Shown: positions 6,088-8,390 of the stretch, in pieces | Position numbering within the stretch: the stretch's first letter is position 1 | Layout: every line of letters starts with the position of its first letter | DNA from: Chitinophagaceae bacterium | Lineage (GTDB): Bacteria; Bacteroidota; Bacteroidia; Chitinophagales; Chitinophagaceae | Direction of reading: 5' to 3' | Length of the DNA: 8,390 bases | NCBI GenBank assembly: GCA_003509845.1 | Contig: DOMR01000022.1 | Coordinates: forward strand, 1 to 8,390 | Translations under genes and position numbers: made by a program | The notes under the pieces: model-generated | The model's database searches: none | Told to the model about the DNA's origin: nothing | The model's input: only the letters and a program-made list of their open reading frames with translations

Positions 6088-8383
6088 AGTAAGCTTTTAT
6101 CCCAAAATCATAATAATAAACAGGCGTCCCTACCGATGGAAAATTAAACTTTAGCGATATCTGATTGACACCAACTTTAAGCAATTTCATCGCTTTATCT
6201 GTAAGTAAAGTTTCACTAATTTTTACCTCGGGATCATTCTTTAAAAAATTATTGAACTGCATCACATATTCTCCATTAATATATACTTCGGTCATACCTG
6301 TATTACAAGCCACCAATGACAAATTTGAAGGCAATGATGATAAAGTAAACTCCTTATTTAAAAACAAAGTATTTGTATTCCATGAAGTATTTACTTTAGG
6401 TCTATATGTATTTTCAGTACCAAAGGGCGCCATTCCTAATTTAAAATTGGCGCTAGTAACATTTTTAATCCAATTAGAAGGTATTGTAAAACTATATTTC
6501 CATTGTTGCGGTTCATTCATTGAAAGTGGTAAAATGAATGAACCAGATTGCGTTGGCTTAAAAAATTGTTGATGCAAATCAGCAAAAGTGGCTTCTGGAA
6601 GCTTACTTACTTTTCGATCATAGGTCATCCAACCACTAATTTCATCTTCCACATCACTTATTTGTGTATATACCACTGCATTTAATCCATACTTTTTAAG
6701 TTGAAATAAATCATTAAATAAAATTTTATATTTTTCTATTAATTCATCCGTTGATTTAACAACACCTTTTTTAAAGTCAAGGGTCCAATCGGTTTTTAAT
6801 TTAGTTTCTGTTTTTAATTCAGGGGTCCATAAATGACCAGGAATCAATAAATCAAAGCCTCCTGCTTCTCCTAAAACCTGGGCTCGATCATAATTTTTAT
6901 TGACCAAAGCAACCGCTGGATGAATTGTATAATCATGAAAATCTCGAATATCTCCTACCAACTTATCATTCCATCCACTCGCATTAATGACTAATCTACT
7001 AGAATCCTTGGCTTTTAAAGCAGCAGTTAATCTTTCGGTATCATATTGACCCCAACTTTCATTAAATAAAACCCATTGAATAATAGATGGATGATTATAC
7101 AATTGATCAACGGTTAAATTATGTTCTAGTTCAAAATCACTAGGATTCTTGTTACTTTTTGTTTCAATAAATTTTGTTGGACTCACCATATCCTGCCATA
7201 CTAATATACCTAATTGATCACAGTGATAATACCACCTTTCAGGTTGTACTTTCATGTGCATACGATCCATATTTGCACCTATCTTTTTTAAATAGGCAAT
7301 ATCATAGCGCAAAGCTTGATCTGATGCAGGCGTTAAAATGCCATCTGGCCAATACCCTTGGTCTAGTGGCCCAAGCTGGTAGATGATTTCATTATTTAAT
7401 AAAATACGCATATACCCTTCCTGATCACGCGCCATTGAAATTTTACGCATCCCAAAATAACTGCTTACCTCATCCACAACTTTACCCTCCTTTATTAAAG
7501 TCAATTTTAAATCATATAAAAAAGGAGTTGTAGGGCTCCACAACTTTGGCTGTTTTAATTTTAAAGTAATAAGGCCCCCCACTGAAGTCATTATATTAGC
7601 CACCTCCTTGCCCTGATCAAATGCTTGAATTTTTATAGCTGCTCCTTGCGTTGCACCCATCATATTTGTTTGCAATGAAACAGTTGCGTTATCAATATTG
7701 GGAATGATTTTTATACTTTCAATCGCTACCTCATTGATGGGTTCCAACCATACCGTTTGCCAGATGCCACTTGTGGCAGTATACTTTGTTACATTTCTGA
7801 TGGCAGGCAATGCTTGCTTACCAATGGGTTGTGACCCTTCATTGGTAGGATCCCAAACCACTAATTTGATTTCATGTTTTTCAGCTTCACTTAAAAAACC
7901 AGTAATATCAAATTGAAAATGATCATATCCGCCTTTATGCATACCAACATATTTTCCATCCACCCACAGTTTGGTTTCATAATCCACGGCTTCAAAATGC
8001 AGTAATAATTTTTTTTGATGCCACTTGGAAGGAATGGTAAAAAAACGTCGATACATCATTTGCTGCTTGCCCGTAATGGTTTCTTTAATTCCTGAGAGTG
8101 CTGACTCAACACAAAATGGGACTAAAATTTTTCGAGCATACGCAATATTATTTTTATTGGTATCTCGATCTGTAATTTCAAAATCCCATAACCCATTTAA
8201 ATTAAGCCAATCCCTCCGAACCAATTGTGGCCTTGGATATTCCTTCCAAACATTTTCTGGGGTAACCGCATTGGCCCATTTTGTCATTATTTGACCTGGA
8301 ACTGGTGCCCAATTCTGCGCTTTCATGTTTGAATATTGTAATAACAATACCAATAGTGAAATGACTTTTATTCTATTTTTCAT
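6086..8383 (-). CDS. Secreted glycoside hydrolase family 2 enzyme
   Basis: This 765-residue retaining exo-glycosidase is probably periplasmic. Residues 1 to about 22 are a signal peptide (MKNRIKVISLLVLLL core, likely cut before Gln23) with no lipobox. About 50-215 is the GH2 jelly-roll sugar-binding domain (LNGLWDF, LWVDGKYVGMHKGGYD, DPTNEGSQPIGKQ). About 216-315 is the Ig-like domain. About 316-610 is the TIM barrel, with LDQGYWPDG (340-348), RWYYHCDQLGILVWQDM (383-399) and the acid/base in WVLFNESWG (Glu442). The probable nucleophile is Glu506 in LGEAGGFD, and TQISDVEDEISG (573-584) is a further conserved barrel segment. About 615-765 is an extra beta-rich domain ending in YYYDFGIKAY. GH2 includes beta-galactosidases, glucuronidases, mannosidases and others; the specificity here cannot be told. 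The first ATG is used because Met20 would remove the signal. Only 7 nt precede it in the window, so its promoter is not visible. It is the only carbohydrate-active enzyme here. Confidence 0.95.
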   Translation of the reverse strand: MKNRIKVISLLVLLLQYSNMKAQNWAPVPGQIMTKWANAVTPENVWKEYPRPQLVRRDWLNLNGLWDFEITDRDTNKNNIAYARKILVPFCVESALSGIKETITGKQQMMYRRFFTIPSKWHQKKLLLHFEAVDYETKLWVDGKYVGMHKGGYDHFQFDITGFLSEAEKHEIKLVVWDPTNEGSQPIGKQALPAIRNVTKYTATSGIWQTVWLEPINEVAIESIKIIPNIDNATVSLQTNMMGATQGAAIKIQAFDQGKEVANIMTSVGGLITLKLKQPKLWSPTTPFLYDLKLTLIKEGKVVDEVSSYFGMRKISMARDQEGYMRILLNNEIIYQLGPLDQGYWPDGILTPASDQALRYDIAYLKKIGANMDRMHMKVQPERWYYHCDQLGILVWQDMVSPTKFIETKSNKNPSDFELEHNLTVDQLYNHPSIIQWVLFNESWGQYDTERLTAALKAKDSSRLVINASGWNDKLVGDIRDFHDYTIHPAVALVNKNYDRAQVLGEAGGFDLLIPGHLWTPELKTETKLKTDWTLDFKKGVVKSTDELIEKYKILFNDLFQLKKYGLNAVVYTQISDVEDEISGWMTYDRKVSKLPEATFADLHQQFFKPTQSGSFILPLSMNEPQQWKYSFTIPSNWIKNVTSANFKLGMAPFGTENTYRPKVNTSWNTNTLFLNKEFTLSSLPSNLSLVACNTGMTEVYINGEYVMQFNNFLKNDPEVKISETLLTDKAMKLLKVGVNQISLKFNFPSVGTPVYYYDFGIKAY

Positions 8384-8390
8384 AATAAAC

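Noticed and set aside
6165..6572. 135-codon open reading frame on the plus strand
   Set aside because: It lies wholly antisense within the well-supported GH2 gene. Its protein has no recognisable domain, and no start signal stands out.
8025..8294. 89-codon plus-strand open reading frame antisense to the GH2 start
   Set aside because: It is a shadow of the GH2 coding sequence, with no family signature in its translation.
6086..8383. Naming the enzyme lacZ or uidA
   Set aside because: GH2 membership is clear, but the subgroup motifs do not allow beta-galactosidase, glucuronidase or mannosidase activity to be told apart by eye.

Overview
This window is a compact polysaccharide utilisation locus (PUL)-like cluster from a bacterium of the phylum Bacteroidota. 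The evidence is a SusC/SusD outer-membrane nutrient-uptake pair, a DUF4369-type thioredoxin-fold protein, AT-rich DNA, A-rich start contexts with no Shine-Dalgarno sequence, and a TAnnTTTG-type promoter element. The protein style would suit Chitinophagia or Sphingobacteriia, but I cannot fix a genus.

All four genes lie on the minus strand, so transcription runs from high to low coordinates. In that order they are: a secreted family 2 glycoside hydrolase (8383-6086), a periplasmic TlpA/ResA-like thiol-disulfide protein (5993-4827), a SusC-type TonB-dependent transporter (4664-1593) and a SusD-type surface lipoprotein (1573-143). A strong intrinsic terminator at 84-123 closes the cluster. Beyond it, at the low-coordinate edge, are two near-identical 33-nt direct repeats (1-33 and 48-80) that look like a dispersed intergenic element.

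The inferred division of labour is that SusD captures a glycan at the cell surface, SusC imports it with TonB energy, and the GH2 enzyme removes a sugar in the periplasm. The target glycan cannot be read from the sequence. The TlpA-like protein does not obviously act on SusC or SusD, because neither has a cysteine beyond its signal or lipid-anchor segment. GH2, with three cysteines in the mature chain, is the only possible local client.

SusC and SusD are 19 bp apart and surely co-transcribed. The gaps GH2/TlpA (92 bp) and TlpA/SusC (162 bp) are longer and hold possible control signals: a weak hairpin with a T-run, a TATATTTG element, and a 14-bp perfect palindrome. The four genes may therefore not form one simple transcript. 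No regulator (hybrid two-component system, SusR, or sigma/anti-sigma pair) is in the window, and the region upstream of GH2 is cut off. All four reading frames look intact. The cluster is mostly of a known type; the least explained parts are the repeat pair, the GH2 active-site variation and the TlpA neighbour.
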